Below, one piece after another: positions 51,313 through 60,762 of a DNA stretch of 64,000 nt. This stretch comes from an uncultured Phycisphaerales bacterium. GTDB lineage: Bacteria > Planctomycetota > Phycisphaerae > Sedimentisphaerales > Anaerohalosphaeraceae. Made by a program: the position numbers and the translations under genes. The stretch lies in contig CALMLO010000034.1 in the NCBI GenBank assembly GCA_937868095.1, positions 35,457 to 99,456 of the forward strand. Direction: 5' to 3'. Position 1 is the first letter of the stretch; each line of letters begins with the position of its first letter. The notes below the pieces were generated by a model. The model was not told the origin of the DNA. It made no database searches and worked only from the letters and a program-made list of their open reading frames with translations.

Positions 51313-52122
51313 ATGAGTACACAGATTCATCCAACGGCTGTGGTGCATCCGAGTGCCCGGCTGGGGGATGGCGTGGTGATTGGCCCTTTTTGTGTAGTGG
51401 AAGAAGATGTCGTTATCGGAGACGGCACGGTTCTGGATGCACATGTGATTATCGGAAAGCGGACGCGCCTGGGATGCGGGAACCGTCTGTTTCCGAACTG
51501 TGTAATTGGAAAGCCGCCGCAGATTCTTGGGACCAACGACCAGACGCCGATCGGGGGGCTTACTATCGGTGATCATAATGTGATTCGGGAGTTTGTGACG
51601 ATTCATCCGAGCATGCATCCGGAGGAGCAAACTGTCGTCGGAAGCCAGAATCTGCTGATGATCGGGGTGCATCTGGGGCATGACTGCCTGCTCGAAGACA
51701 AGATTGTTATCAGCAATTATACGCAGGTGAGCGGCCACTGCAAGATTGAGACGGGAGTCTGGCTGAGCGGGCTGGTGGCGATCCATCAGTTCTGCACGGT
51801 GGGCAAGTGGTGTTATGCAGCCGGCTATACCGGCATCAATCATGATGTACCGCCGTTTGTGATTATCAGCGGGCATTATCCGCATGAAGTGCGGGCGCTG
51901 AACAAGCGAGGGATGACTCGTGCCGGCCTTTCCGAGGAGCAGAAGGCGGCCCTCTTTGAAGCGTTTAAGTTTATCTGGCGAAGCGACAAGCCGGTGCTTA
52001 GTCAGGTGCACCTGCTGGCCGAGCAGGATGGGCTCGAGGAGCCGGTAAAGGCGCTGGTGGAATCCCTTTTAAACAGCAGCCGGCAGCGCTTCGGACGATA
52101 TCGGGAACTGTTTCGCGACTAA
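51313..52122 (+). CDS. lpxA: Acyl-ACP-UDP-N-acetylglucosamine O-acyltransferase
   Basis: 269 residues. A left-handed beta-helix of hexapeptides from HPTAVVHPSARLGDGVVIGPF onward, the catalytic His and partner in GVHLGHDCLLEDKIVI, and a C-terminal helical domain (RALNKRGMTRAGLSEEQKAALFEAFK). It transfers 3-hydroxyacyl to UDP-GlcNAc in the first step of lipid A synthesis. GGAGGA lies 13 bases before the ATG. The Gfo/Idh/MocA gene follows at about 36 bases. Confidence 0.95.
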   Translation: MSTQIHPTAVVHPSARLGDGVVIGPFCVVEEDVVIGDGTVLDAHVIIGKRTRLGCGNRLFPNCVIGKPPQILGTNDQTPIGGLTIGDHNVIREFVTIHPSMHPEEQTVVGSQNLLMIGVHLGHDCLLEDKIVISNYTQVSGHCKIETGVWLSGLVAIHQFCTVGKWCYAAGYTGINHDVPPFVIISGHYPHEVRALNKRGMTRAGLSEEQKAALFEAFKFIWRSDKPVLSQVHLLAEQDGLEEPVKALVESLLNSSRQRFGRYRELFRD

Positions 52123-52157
52123 GCAGCCGACCGGAACGGAAAGGAACCTTGTTGTCG

Positions 52158-53165
52158 ATGGGAATTCTTCGAACAGCGGTCGTAGGGGCAGGCAAGATGG
52201 GTGCTCTGCATGCGCGGGTGTACAGCCAATTGCCGGACAGCCGGCTGACAGCCGTCGTGGATACGGATGCTGCCCGCGCGCACTCACTGGCCCAGCAGTA
52301 TGGCTGTGAAGCACTGACAGACCCGAAAGACCTGCTCGGGCGGGTGGATGCCGTCACGATTTCAACGCCGACCGCAGCGCATTATCCGCTGGCCAAACTG
52401 TTTTTGGAGAACCGGATTCCGGTTTTGATTGAAAAGCCGCTGGCCTCGACGGTGGAGGAAGGCCGGCAGATTGTCGAACTGGCTCGACGGACCCAGACGG
52501 TGGTGGCCGTAGGACATTCGGAGCGATGCAATCCGGTTGTGCAGGCGATGAAACGCCTGAAAATTGAGCCGCGCTTTATTGAAGCCGATCGAGTCAGCCC
52601 CTATCCGTTTCGTTCGTCGGATGTAGGGGTGGTTCTGGATGTGATGATTCATGATATTGATATTATTCTTTCACTGGCACGCAGTCCGGTCTGCCAGGTC
52701 GAGGCGGTCGGCGTGAATGTCATTGCCGACCACGAGGATATCTGCAATGCCCGCCTGATTTTCGAGAACGGCTGCATTGCCAATATTACGGCCTCGCGGC
52801 TGGCCCTGAAAACCGAGCGCAAGGTGAGAGTCTTCAGCAGACAGGCCTATTTGAGCGTGGATTATTTCCGAAAAGAAGGGATTATCATCAAAACCGACCC
52901 CAATATAGATGTAATTTCCTGGATTCGAGAACGTCAAAAGGCGGGAGATTTTGACTTTTCTCAAGTAAAGTGGACAGAATTGCTCCAGATAGAGCATTTG
53001 GACATAACCGAATCGGAACCGCTTCGCGTGGAGCAGGAGGCCTTTTTGCGAGCGGTCTTAAATCCTGGCCAGCGCCCGGAAGTAACGGCGGAAGAGGGAC
53101 TGGCGGCACTCGAATGTGCCGACCGGATTCTGCAGAAGGTTCGCCAGCATCGCTGGAATCCATAA
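52158..53165 (+). CDS. Gfo/Idh/MocA-family oxidoreductase
   Basis: 335 residues from ATG 52158; TTGs at 52149 and 52152 are also in frame, the latter with better spacing from AAGGA. The N-terminal Rossmann fold (AVVGAGKMGALHARVY, then VVDTDAARAHSLAQQYGCEALTD) and EKPLAST carry the cofactor and the family Lys. Following lpxA it could be the UDP-GlcNAc 3-dehydrogenase GnnA, which in some bacteria sits with lpxA and prepares a 3-amino sugar for lipid A. No GnnB aminotransferase is next to it, so that is only a hypothesis. Confidence 0.8.
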   Translation: MGILRTAVVGAGKMGALHARVYSQLPDSRLTAVVDTDAARAHSLAQQYGCEALTDPKDLLGRVDAVTISTPTAAHYPLAKLFLENRIPVLIEKPLASTVEEGRQIVELARRTQTVVAVGHSERCNPVVQAMKRLKIEPRFIEADRVSPYPFRSSDVGVVLDVMIHDIDIILSLARSPVCQVEAVGVNVIADHEDICNARLIFENGCIANITASRLALKTERKVRVFSRQAYLSVDYFRKEGIIIKTDPNIDVISWIRERQKAGDFDFSQVKWTELLQIEHLDITESEPLRVEQEAFLRAVLNPGQRPEVTAEEGLAALECADRILQKVRQHRWNP

Positions 53166-53182
53166 AACCTCTATTTGGATGG

Positions 53183-53211
53183 TTGACAGAGTCTTTTCGA
53201 GGGGGTATATT
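53183..53211 (+). promoter_or_regulatory. Sigma-70-like promoter of the PPDK gene
   Basis: TTGACA (53183-53188), 17-base spacer and TATATT (53206-53211), immediately downstream of the oxidoreductase gene and about 245 bases before the PPDK start. Confidence 0.7.
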
Positions 53212-53457
53212 CCCTTTCTTACTTGTTTTTTGCTAACATAAGAGACGGATGGTTGTCCCTGCGAAGGCGGCGGTTGATGATTTTTGAACAACATGCACCC
53301 CTGCCTTGGCGGCGGTAAGTCAGCAAAGTTTTCTGTTATCTATTTGAAGTAGAAAGAGGGAAGATATCCTATTCTGAGAAAGCCGGCAACTCATCGGGGG
53401 CCGCTGGCCCTCGTTTTGAAAAGGGGTAAATCGAAATTGTATTTAGGGAGATAATCG
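53212..53457 (+). promoter_or_regulatory. Long leader of the PPDK gene, with a terminator-like hairpin
   Basis: About 240 bases between promoter and start. It contains AAGGC/GCCTT and GTTG/CAAC dyads around 53260-53315 and a GC hairpin (GGGCC, loop GCT, GGCCC, 53398-53410) followed by TCGTTTT. This resembles an attenuator; no known element is recognised. Confidence 0.4.
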
Positions 53458-56253
53458 ATGGCAAAGACAAAGACAACGGCAAAAAAGAGTACCGCAAAAA
53501 CTAAAGCGGCCTCCGGCAAAACGAAAACAGAGCGTCCCGCCAGGATGGTGTATTTCTTCGGCGGCGGCACAGCCGACGGCAACGCAAAGATGAAAGAGCT
53601 GCTGGGAGGCAAGGGAGCCAATCTGGCGGAAATGGCCAAGTTGGGAATACCGGTACCCCCGGGTTTCACCATTACCACAGAAGTATGCACATATTACTAC
53701 AAGCACAACGGCAAGTTCCCCGAAGGGCTTGAGGAGCAAGTCCAAAAGGCGTTGGCCAAAGTGGAGAAGATTATGGGCCGCAAGTTCGGCGACCCCAAAA
53801 ATCCGCTGCTTGTGTCGGTTCGCTCTGGTGCCCGCTCCTCGATGCCGGGGATGATGGAAACGGTTCTCAATGTAGGTCTGACGACCGCAACGATTCCGGG
53901 AATGATTGCCCAAAGCGGAAACGAACGGTTCGTTTATGACGCCTATCGTCGGCTGATTATGATGTACTCCGATGTGGTGATGGAAAAGGCCGCCGGGATT
54001 GAGCCGAAAGACGATGAGGGGATTCGCCGTCAGCTGGAAAAGATTATGGACCAGTTGAAGCAGAGACGCGGCTATCAGTCGGATACGGATTTGACCGTAG
54101 AGGACTTGAAAGAGCTTTGCGAGCAGTTCAAACAAAAAGTGAAAGAGGTACTCGGCAAGGAGTTCCCGGATGACGCCTATGCCCAGTTGTGGGGTGCGAT
54201 TCGTGCGGTGTTCGCCTCCTGGAACGGCAAGCGGGCGGTCAGCTATCGGCGGATTGAGGGTATTCCGGACGACTGGGGCACAGCAGTTAACGTCCAGGCC
54301 ATGGTCTTCGGCAATATGGGGGAGGACTCCGCTACCGGCGTGGCCTTTTCCCGCAATCCGGGCAATGGTGAAAACAAGTTTTACGGTGAATATCTGATCA
54401 ATGCTCAGGGGGAAGATGTGGTGGCAGGTATTCGCACACCGGCCCCCATCAATTCCTACTCGCAGTCGGAACACAATAAACATCTGGTAACGCTCGAGAA
54501 GTCGATGCCCAAACTGTACAAGGAGCTGGTCCGCATTAAGAACCTGCTGGAGAAGCACTATCGGGATATGCAGGACATCGAGTTCACCATTGAGCGGGGC
54601 CGGCTGTTCCTTCTCCAGTGCCGTGTGGGCAAGCGGAACGGCCCGGCAGCTGTGCGGATGGCAGTCGATATGGTCAAGGAAAAACTGATTACACCGGAAG
54701 AAGCGGTGATGCGGGTGACACCGGCTCAGCTGGATGAACTGCTCCATCCGATTATCGATCCGAAGGTGGAAAAGGAGCAGAAAGTGCTGGCCAAGGGGCT
54801 TCCGGCCGGGCCGGGTGCGGCGACGGGACAGGTTGTCTTTACCGCGGCGGATGCCGTGGCCTGGGCCTCTGAGGGCAAATCCGTGATTTTGGTGCGCGAA
54901 GAAACCAGCCCCGAAGATGTGGAAGGCATGCGTGCGGCCAAGGCCGTTTTGACAGCCCGCGGCGGGATGACCAGCCATGCAGCTCTGGTGGCCCGCGGCT
55001 GGGGCAAATGCTGCATTGTCGGCTGCGCTGCCTTAAAGATTGAGCCCTCCAAAAAGAAGATTTTTGTGGATGGGACTGTCATTCAGGAAGGAGACTGGAT
55101 TACCCTCAACGGAACCAAGGGACTTGTGTATCTCGGAAAACTGCCGATGATGGATGTCGGCGAGGAGAACAAGGTCCTGATGAGCTTTCTGGCACTGTGC
55201 GATAAAGTGCGGAAACTGGGTATTCGTACCAACGCCGATACGCCTGAGGATGCTCTCCGGGCCCGTCAGTTTGGAGCCGAAGGTATCGGTCTGTTCCGCA
55301 CGGAACATATGTTCTACGGCAAAAACAGTGAACAGCCGCTCTTCTTCCTGCGAAAGATGATTATGTCCAGCACGCTGGAAGAGCGGAAGAAAGCTCTTGA
55401 TGAACTGTTTCCGTTTGTCAAAAAGGATATCAAAGCCACCCTCGAAGCGATGAATGGCCTGCCGGTGGTGATTCGTCTGCTGGATCCGCCGCTGCATGAG
55501 TTTGTGCCGCAGGATCCGGCCAAGCAGGCAGAACTGGCAAAGGCCCTGAACATTAATTTAGAGGAACTGGCCGAGCGGGCGGAAAACCTGCACGAAACCA
55601 ATCCGATGATGGGCCACCGCGGCGTGCGGCTGGGTGTGACCTATCCGGAAGTGACCGAAATGCAGGTGCGGGCGGTTTATGAGTCAGCCGCCGAACTGGT
55701 CAAGGCCGGCAAGAAGCCCTATCCGGAGATTATGATACCGGTTGTCTGTGATGCGAATGAATTGAAGAACCAGATGGAGATTATAGCACGGGTTTATCAG
55801 GAAGTGCTGGCCAAGTACAATCTGAAGAAACTGAAGACGCTTACCGGTACGATGATTGAGATACCGCGAGCGGCACTGCTGGCGGATAGGATTGCCGAGC
55901 AGGCCTCGTTCTTCAGCTTCGGAACTAATGACCTGACGCAAATGACGTTCGGTTTCAGCCGCGATGATATCGGGGCGTTTATGCGGGATTATCTGGACAA
56001 GCAGATTCTTCCGGGCGATCCTTTCGAAAGCATCGATGTTGACGGCGTCGGAGAGCTGGTTCGTGTCGGCATTGAGCGCGGCCGAAAGACCAAGCCCGAT
56101 CTTGAAATCGGCATCTGCGGCGAGCACGGCGGCGAACCCAAGAGTGTGGAGTTCTGCCACAAGGTGGGAATGAATTATGTCAGTTGCTCACCCTTCCGGG
56201 TTCCGATTGCTCGGCTGGCTGCCGCTCAAGCCGCCGTTCGAAACAAGAAATAA
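53458..56253 (+). CDS. ppdK: Pyruvate, phosphate dikinase
   Basis: 931 residues. A Lys/Thr/Ala-rich N-terminal tail of about 28 residues precedes the core start MVYFFGGGTADG. Then the ATP-grasp domain (LLGGKGANLAEMAKLGIPVPPGFTI, RSGARSSMPGMMETVLN), the swivelling His domain (GGMTSHAALVARGWGKCCIVG, with the phosphorylated His), and the TIM-barrel C-terminal domain (GLFRTEHMFYG, FGTNDLTQMTFGFSRDD, catalytic Cys in ICGEHGG). It interconverts pyruvate and PEP using ATP and phosphate or pyrophosphate, a feature of anaerobic glycolysis or gluconeogenesis. The basic tail is unusual. Confidence 0.95.
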   Translation: MAKTKTTAKKSTAKTKAASGKTKTERPARMVYFFGGGTADGNAKMKELLGGKGANLAEMAKLGIPVPPGFTITTEVCTYYYKHNGKFPEGLEEQVQKALAKVEKIMGRKFGDPKNPLLVSVRSGARSSMPGMMETVLNVGLTTATIPGMIAQSGNERFVYDAYRRLIMMYSDVVMEKAAGIEPKDDEGIRRQLEKIMDQLKQRRGYQSDTDLTVEDLKELCEQFKQKVKEVLGKEFPDDAYAQLWGAIRAVFASWNGKRAVSYRRIEGIPDDWGTAVNVQAMVFGNMGEDSATGVAFSRNPGNGENKFYGEYLINAQGEDVVAGIRTPAPINSYSQSEHNKHLVTLEKSMPKLYKELVRIKNLLEKHYRDMQDIEFTIERGRLFLLQCRVGKRNGPAAVRMAVDMVKEKLITPEEAVMRVTPAQLDELLHPIIDPKVEKEQKVLAKGLPAGPGAATGQVVFTAADAVAWASEGKSVILVREETSPEDVEGMRAAKAVLTARGGMTSHAALVARGWGKCCIVGCAALKIEPSKKKIFVDGTVIQEGDWITLNGTKGLVYLGKLPMMDVGEENKVLMSFLALCDKVRKLGIRTNADTPEDALRARQFGAEGIGLFRTEHMFYGKNSEQPLFFLRKMIMSSTLEERKKALDELFPFVKKDIKATLEAMNGLPVVIRLLDPPLHEFVPQDPAKQAELAKALNINLEELAERAENLHETNPMMGHRGVRLGVTYPEVTEMQVRAVYESAAELVKAGKKPYPEIMIPVVCDANELKNQMEIIARVYQEVLAKYNLKKLKTLTGTMIEIPRAALLADRIAEQASFFSFGTNDLTQMTFGFSRDDIGAFMRDYLDKQILPGDPFESIDVDGVGELVRVGIERGRKTKPDLEIGICGEHGGEPKSVEFCHKVGMNYVSCSPFRVPIARLAAAQAAVRNKK

Positions 56254-56278
56254 ATCTGTTTCGAAAGCGGACAGAAAA

Positions 56279-56312
56279 CAAAAAGGTGGGCCTGTTGAGG
56301 CACACCTTTTTG
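56279..56312. terminator. Bidirectional terminator after PPDK
   Basis: CAAAAAGGTG (56279-56288) pairs with CACCTTTTTG (56303-56312) over 10 bases, with A/T runs at both sides. It separates the convergent PPDK gene and the large orphan gene. Confidence 0.8.
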
Positions 56313-56478
56313 TTGGGCTGTAAAACTGCTTAACGTTTGATGCTTTCGGCGGTAAAATCCCAAGGCAAGGAAAGGGACAGGTTGATGGTTGGTTTCGAAT
56401 AGTCCAATGGAATCCTGCTGAAACCGTCTGCCCGGAAACGGTTTAAATTGCGCTGCTGTTCCGGCGATTTATTCGGGT

Positions 56479-59061
56479 TCAGTTTTGACTGATTCGCTTT
56501 AATTCCGCAATTCGCCGCACCAGCGCACTGGGCTCCGCAGGCGAAAGCCGCTCCGGTTCCCAGCAGGCCGCCCCGGCACGAACCATCGCGTGGGGGTCTG
56601 CCGCATACTGAGACCAAAACGTTTCATCCAGCGGTTTGCCCATTCGTCTTCGCCGATGATATCCGTAGGCCCGCAGCCGCTCGTGCTCGGCGGTTCGGCA
56701 TTCTTCGACAATTTCCTCGCTCAGATGACAATCAGCCGGCCGCTCAAGCAGGGTTAAATCGGCAAACTCGCTCCCTTCCTGAACAATTCCTGCAATCCAC
56801 TCTCTCCACAGCCGCCGACGGCTCTCGGCGGTCAATTCTGCATTCAGTGAAAGGATGGGGAAGAAAGTGTATACTGAATGAGGGCTTTTCGCCTGCGTTA
56901 ACCAATACTCAAGCAATTCGCCTTTTTCCTGCCGATTAAAACCTTCGAGCAGTTCTCCGGCGGGCGGCTCGGCAGTAAACATTTGTTTGTTCAGTTCCAT
57001 CAAACGGCGGCGGGCGGCCGTCGAACCGATTTGTTCTTCCAGGCGGAGTCTTTCCAATTGATTGGGGTCTTTGATAAACGGCAGAATCATCGGCCAGGCA
57101 TCCTTGCCGCAATAGTGGATCTCAGAAGCAAGATTCGCTAAGGGAGAGCGAAATGGGGCACACATCGACTCCGTCATCATGGGGTCGAATAGGGTCGGCT
57201 CGGTTGGCCTCTCCTCGCCTCTTTCCTGCAGGAAAGACAGAACGGCAGGCAGGTCGTTAGGTTCAATCATAGACAGGAAGAGACCAAAGTGTGAATAATG
57301 ATGTATAGGGGTGCTCTTACAGCGTTCTACAAAAGGAGGATAGAGATTGGGATCGCAAATATAAGGGGCCGGGTGTGCAGGCAGCCAGGTACAGTTGTAT
57401 TCCCAATCAGCGGCATAGGCCGTGGTCTCGGAGGCCAGTGCCGCCGCCGCCAGGGCAAATACGGTAAAATGAAGCACCCAAACAAACATCGCCATTTTCA
57501 GACATCGGCTTCGAAATTCACGAGCAGCTTCTGAACCGCCGAAGAAAAGAAAAGCGGTCTTTTGTTTCAGATTCTTAACCGGCCGGCATAGCACAGGAAC
57601 GGCTGTCAGAAACACAATCCCATCAAAAAAACAGGCGGCAAAAGGGAGCGGCTCGACGACGAGCAGAAGCGAAAGGAGAGCAGCAAAAACCGCCGGAGGA
57701 AGGAGGAGATGTCCCCATAGAGCTGTTTTCTTCCTGAGAAGAAAAACGGCGGCCGAAACAGACAGCAAAGAACCGGCCAACCCCCATACAGCGAAGGGTT
57801 TGACCAGGGTCAGAAGCGACAAAATGGAATAAGAAAAGGGAATTTGTTCAAAGCAATAACTGCAGCAGAAACAGGGTTTCGTAATCTCCGCCAGATATTC
57901 CGGCCCCCGGCAGGCAAGCAAATACAAGACAAAAAACACCGCGGCAAAGAAGAGGGAAAAGAGGGAAACAGAAGAGGGCCGCCGCTTTCCAGCCAGTGCC
58001 GATACGAAAAAGATAATTACCCCGACTGTACAAATTAAGGTCATTTGAAACGTATGGCCTGCAAGAGGAAGCCAGTAAACAGACCACTTTGCTGCGGTGC
58101 TGACGGGCTCCTTCGGCGGTTTTTGCGGCGCAGGAGATGCTTCCGATTGGACCAGCCAGGCCAGCATTTCCAGCCGGTTCTGACGGGCATGGCGGGGGTC
58201 GGCCGGAAGCCATCGAAGTTCGATTTGCTGAGGGCTGTTTCTAACAAACAAAAAACAAGAGGGGCGCAAAGAAATATAGAAGGTATGCCTTGGAAAGTAT
58301 CGAATCGAAGGAATGCTGTTTTCTGCTGTTTTCTGGAGTCGGTCGTGCAGCCGGATCGCTCGCTGGATTTGTCCGTTTACAATGAGGTCCTGGGTATAGG
58401 AGAGCAGATTGTCGAGAAGTTTCTCCAGCAGCACATGATTATCAGACAGGCCGAACAGGATATCGTCGCGCAGCGGAAAAACCGGTTTTTCTTTTTCAAT
58501 GAGCCGGCTGATGCGGCCTTGATAGGGCTCGTAAGGGTCGTATTGTCTTCCTGCAAAGCATTGTTCGAGATGAAAAACGGCCTGTTCCGCCCAATCTTCG
58601 TCGCCGTCGGAAAAAGCAGCAATGGCGTATAGCAAATGGAAGCGGCTGTTTTGGGGGTCTATTCGGAACAGTTCATCGGCGATTAGACGCAGGGCTTGAG
58701 GGTCCACATACGCCCGCAAGGCCAACCGACGGCCCAATGCATAAAGAAGGCAGGGGTTGTTCGGGTATTTCCGCGATAAGGCGGCTATCGCTTCAATATC
58801 TTCATAGACATCAAAGTTCGGTGGGGAAGAATAGTGCTGATAAATCAGCTCTGCCATATCAGCCGCTTCAGGATCAATTTTGGCCGTGGAATTGCTTAAG
58901 AAAGGTTTTCGAAGTTTGATTGTATTTTCTTTCAGAACAAAATGCCGCTGCAAACTGAACCATTGCTCCCAGTAAAGACGGAGAGGTCTTCGAAGTGAAT
59001 AGACCAGGATAGCCGCCGGTACGATTGCCAAGAACAGACAAAAACAGATAAACCGCCTCAT
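56479..59061 (-). CDS. Large membrane protein, unrecognised
   Basis: 860 residues. One membrane segment at 5-25, a helical repeat-like (TPR-type) stretch at about 90-240 (IEAIAALSRKYPNNPCLLYALGRRLALRA), six to eight membrane helices at about 350-570, and a C-terminal helical region with several Cys and charged pairs. No catalytic motif or family is recognised. AAAGGAG precedes the ATG and a TATAAT box lies about 30 bases upstream. It stands alone, so context gives no hint. A scaffold or transport-related role is possible but unsupported. Confidence 0.75.
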   Translation of the reverse strand: MRRFICFCLFLAIVPAAILVYSLRRPLRLYWEQWFSLQRHFVLKENTIKLRKPFLSNSTAKIDPEAADMAELIYQHYSSPPNFDVYEDIEAIAALSRKYPNNPCLLYALGRRLALRAYVDPQALRLIADELFRIDPQNSRFHLLYAIAAFSDGDEDWAEQAVFHLEQCFAGRQYDPYEPYQGRISRLIEKEKPVFPLRDDILFGLSDNHVLLEKLLDNLLSYTQDLIVNGQIQRAIRLHDRLQKTAENSIPSIRYFPRHTFYISLRPSCFLFVRNSPQQIELRWLPADPRHARQNRLEMLAWLVQSEASPAPQKPPKEPVSTAAKWSVYWLPLAGHTFQMTLICTVGVIIFFVSALAGKRRPSSVSLFSLFFAAVFFVLYLLACRGPEYLAEITKPCFCCSYCFEQIPFSYSILSLLTLVKPFAVWGLAGSLLSVSAAVFLLRKKTALWGHLLLPPAVFAALLSLLLVVEPLPFAACFFDGIVFLTAVPVLCRPVKNLKQKTAFLFFGGSEAAREFRSRCLKMAMFVWVLHFTVFALAAAALASETTAYAADWEYNCTWLPAHPAPYICDPNLYPPFVERCKSTPIHHYSHFGLFLSMIEPNDLPAVLSFLQERGEERPTEPTLFDPMMTESMCAPFRSPLANLASEIHYCGKDAWPMILPFIKDPNQLERLRLEEQIGSTAARRRLMELNKQMFTAEPPAGELLEGFNRQEKGELLEYWLTQAKSPHSVYTFFPILSLNAELTAESRRRLWREWIAGIVQEGSEFADLTLLERPADCHLSEEIVEECRTAEHERLRAYGYHRRRRMGKPLDETFWSQYAADPHAMVRAGAACWEPERLSPAEPSALVRRIAELKRISQN

Positions 59062-59201
59062 GCTTGCTCCTTTTGCTCTCTGGACTTATTATACCCTTGC
59101 CTGGAAGAGAGAAAAAGGTTTTTCAGACCTGCTGAGGACTTGTGGAAACAGAGCTTTTCTTAAAACTCAAGACCTTCAGCGGGGGGCTGAAAGGATAAGT
59201 G

Positions 59202-59888
59202 TCAGCGTCGGCAAAGCACGGCGTACCACTGCATAGAAAATCCGGGCAGGGGGACAATCCATCGGCTGATTTTCAGCCCGCTTTCCCGGACATCCTGAGC
59301 GAATTGAAGAGGACTGATGGGCTTTCGGGGAGGTGATGAGCGTTCTTTCAGGGCATATTTGAGAGTATATTTCAGCGCATCGGTTGCCGCGGCGGAAAAA
59401 AACGATACCACAATTGGACCGGTCGTGATTCGAGCCAGTTCCCGAAGGGCTTGCTGACGCAGAGCGGAGCTTGGGAAATGATGGAGCAGGCGATTGCATA
59501 CAGCGGCATCAAAGCGATCTTTTTCAAAAGGGGTGCTGAAGACATCGACGATACGAAACTCATCTTCGGTATTGTGTGAAAACAGCTGGGCTTTTTGCTG
59601 GGCATAATCAATCATATAGGGAGAAGCATCTGCCTCGACCACACGAAAGCCAAGCCCTTTCAAGAGCGGATACATCCGGCCGGCACCGCAGGGAAGGTCC
59701 AGCACCCAGCTGTTTTCCGGTACGCCCGCCAGTCCCTTGGTGATACAATGTTCTTCCCGCTGATGCCGCCGCTTCCCAGCGGAGGTTCGATACAATCCTG
59801 CATAACGGGCGGCAGAAACCGGATTATTATATTGCTCTTTGACTTGCTGAGCAGTCGCAGTTAACAAGGAATTGGTGCAATCGTTCAT
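59202..59888 (-). CDS. Class I SAM-dependent methyltransferase
   Basis: 228 residues from ATG 59888, eight bases after GAGG; a start at 59945 would add 19 residues without ribosome binding site. Motif I is VLDLPCGAGRMYPLL, followed by VEADASPYMIDYAQ, the FDAAVCNRLLHHF strand and a C-terminal WIVPLPGFSMQWYAVL. It resembles the Methyltransf_11/UbiE-like group; the acceptor is unknown. Confidence 0.82.
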   Translation of the reverse strand: MNDCTNSLLTATAQQVKEQYNNPVSAARYAGLYRTSAGKRRHQREEHCITKGLAGVPENSWVLDLPCGAGRMYPLLKGLGFRVVEADASPYMIDYAQQKAQLFSHNTEDEFRIVDVFSTPFEKDRFDAAVCNRLLHHFPSSALRQQALRELARITTGPIVVSFFSAAATDALKYTLKYALKERSSPPRKPISPLQFAQDVRESGLKISRWIVPLPGFSMQWYAVLCRR

Positions 59889-60081
59889 TCGGGCTGCCTC
59901 ATTTATGAAGACATTCTGTATCGACAAAAAGACCCATTTTCTCATTTTCTGATAACTACTTTAAAAACGTTTCCTGAAGAGAACCTGAAGAGCCGCCTTT
60001 TTTATGAAAAATTTTTCTACTGGGCGGACAAGTTTGATAAAATCGAAGCAAGATAACCGTGGATTGACTAAAGGCGGAAAA

Positions 60082-60762
60082 ATGCGGGTACTTATCATAG
60101 AAGATGAGCGTCGGCTGGCGGACAATATTGCCCAGGTTCTCAGGGAGCGGGAAAAATACGCCGTGGATATCTCCGAAGATGGCCTCGATGGTTTTTATAT
60201 GTTTCAGAGCAATCCCTATGATTTGGTGATTCTGGACCTGATGCTGCCGGGAATGGGCGGGTTGGAGATTCTTCGGCGGATACGGCAGAACGGAAAAACC
60301 ACGCCGGTTTTGATATTAAGTGCCCGCGACAGTACCGATGACATCGTGCAGGGGCTCAACTACGGCAGTGACGATTATTTAACAAAGCCCTTTGATTTGG
60401 GGGAGCTGGTTGCCCGCTGCAAATCCCTTATCCGCCGTGCGTATGGGGTTGCTGCTCCGCTGATTCGCATTGGAGAGTTATCCATTGACACGGCTGCCCG
60501 CCGCGTCCAGGCAGGTCGGCGTGTCTTGAATTTGACGGGAATGGAGTATCAGACACTGGTTTATCTGGCCATGCGTCAGGGACAGATTGTTTCCAAGGAG
60601 CAGCTTCTGGAGCATCTTTACGATTTCAATTGGGAGCGGTTTTCCAATGTGATTGAGGTCTATATTTCCGCCTTGCGGCGAAAAATCGATCCGACCCGCC
60701 AACAACAGTACATCCGAACCTGTCGGGGACAGGGATACCTGCTGGATGAGCCATCCAAATGA
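60082..60762 (+). CDS. OmpR-family response regulator
   Basis: 226 residues from ATG 60082 with AGGCGG ahead; the frame upstream to 60004 has no support. Receiver domain: EDE acid pocket, phosphorylated Asp in LVILDLMLPGMGG, Ser/Thr in LILSARD and Lys in LTKPFD. The winged-helix DNA-binding domain follows (LNLTGMEYQTLVYLAMRQGQIVSKEQLLEHLY...VIEVYISALRRKI). It overlaps the kinase gene by four bases. Confidence 0.95.
   Translation: MRVLIIEDERRLADNIAQVLREREKYAVDISEDGLDGFYMFQSNPYDLVILDLMLPGMGGLEILRRIRQNGKTTPVLILSARDSTDDIVQGLNYGSDDYLTKPFDLGELVARCKSLIRRAYGVAAPLIRIGELSIDTAARRVQAGRRVLNLTGMEYQTLVYLAMRQGQIVSKEQLLEHLYDFNWERFSNVIEVYISALRRKIDPTRQQQYIRTCRGQGYLLDEPSK

Noticed and set aside
53443..54978. 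511-residue minus-strand frame opposite PPDK
   Set aside because: Antisense to the well supported PPDK ATP-grasp domain; His/Arg/Leu-rich, no family pattern.
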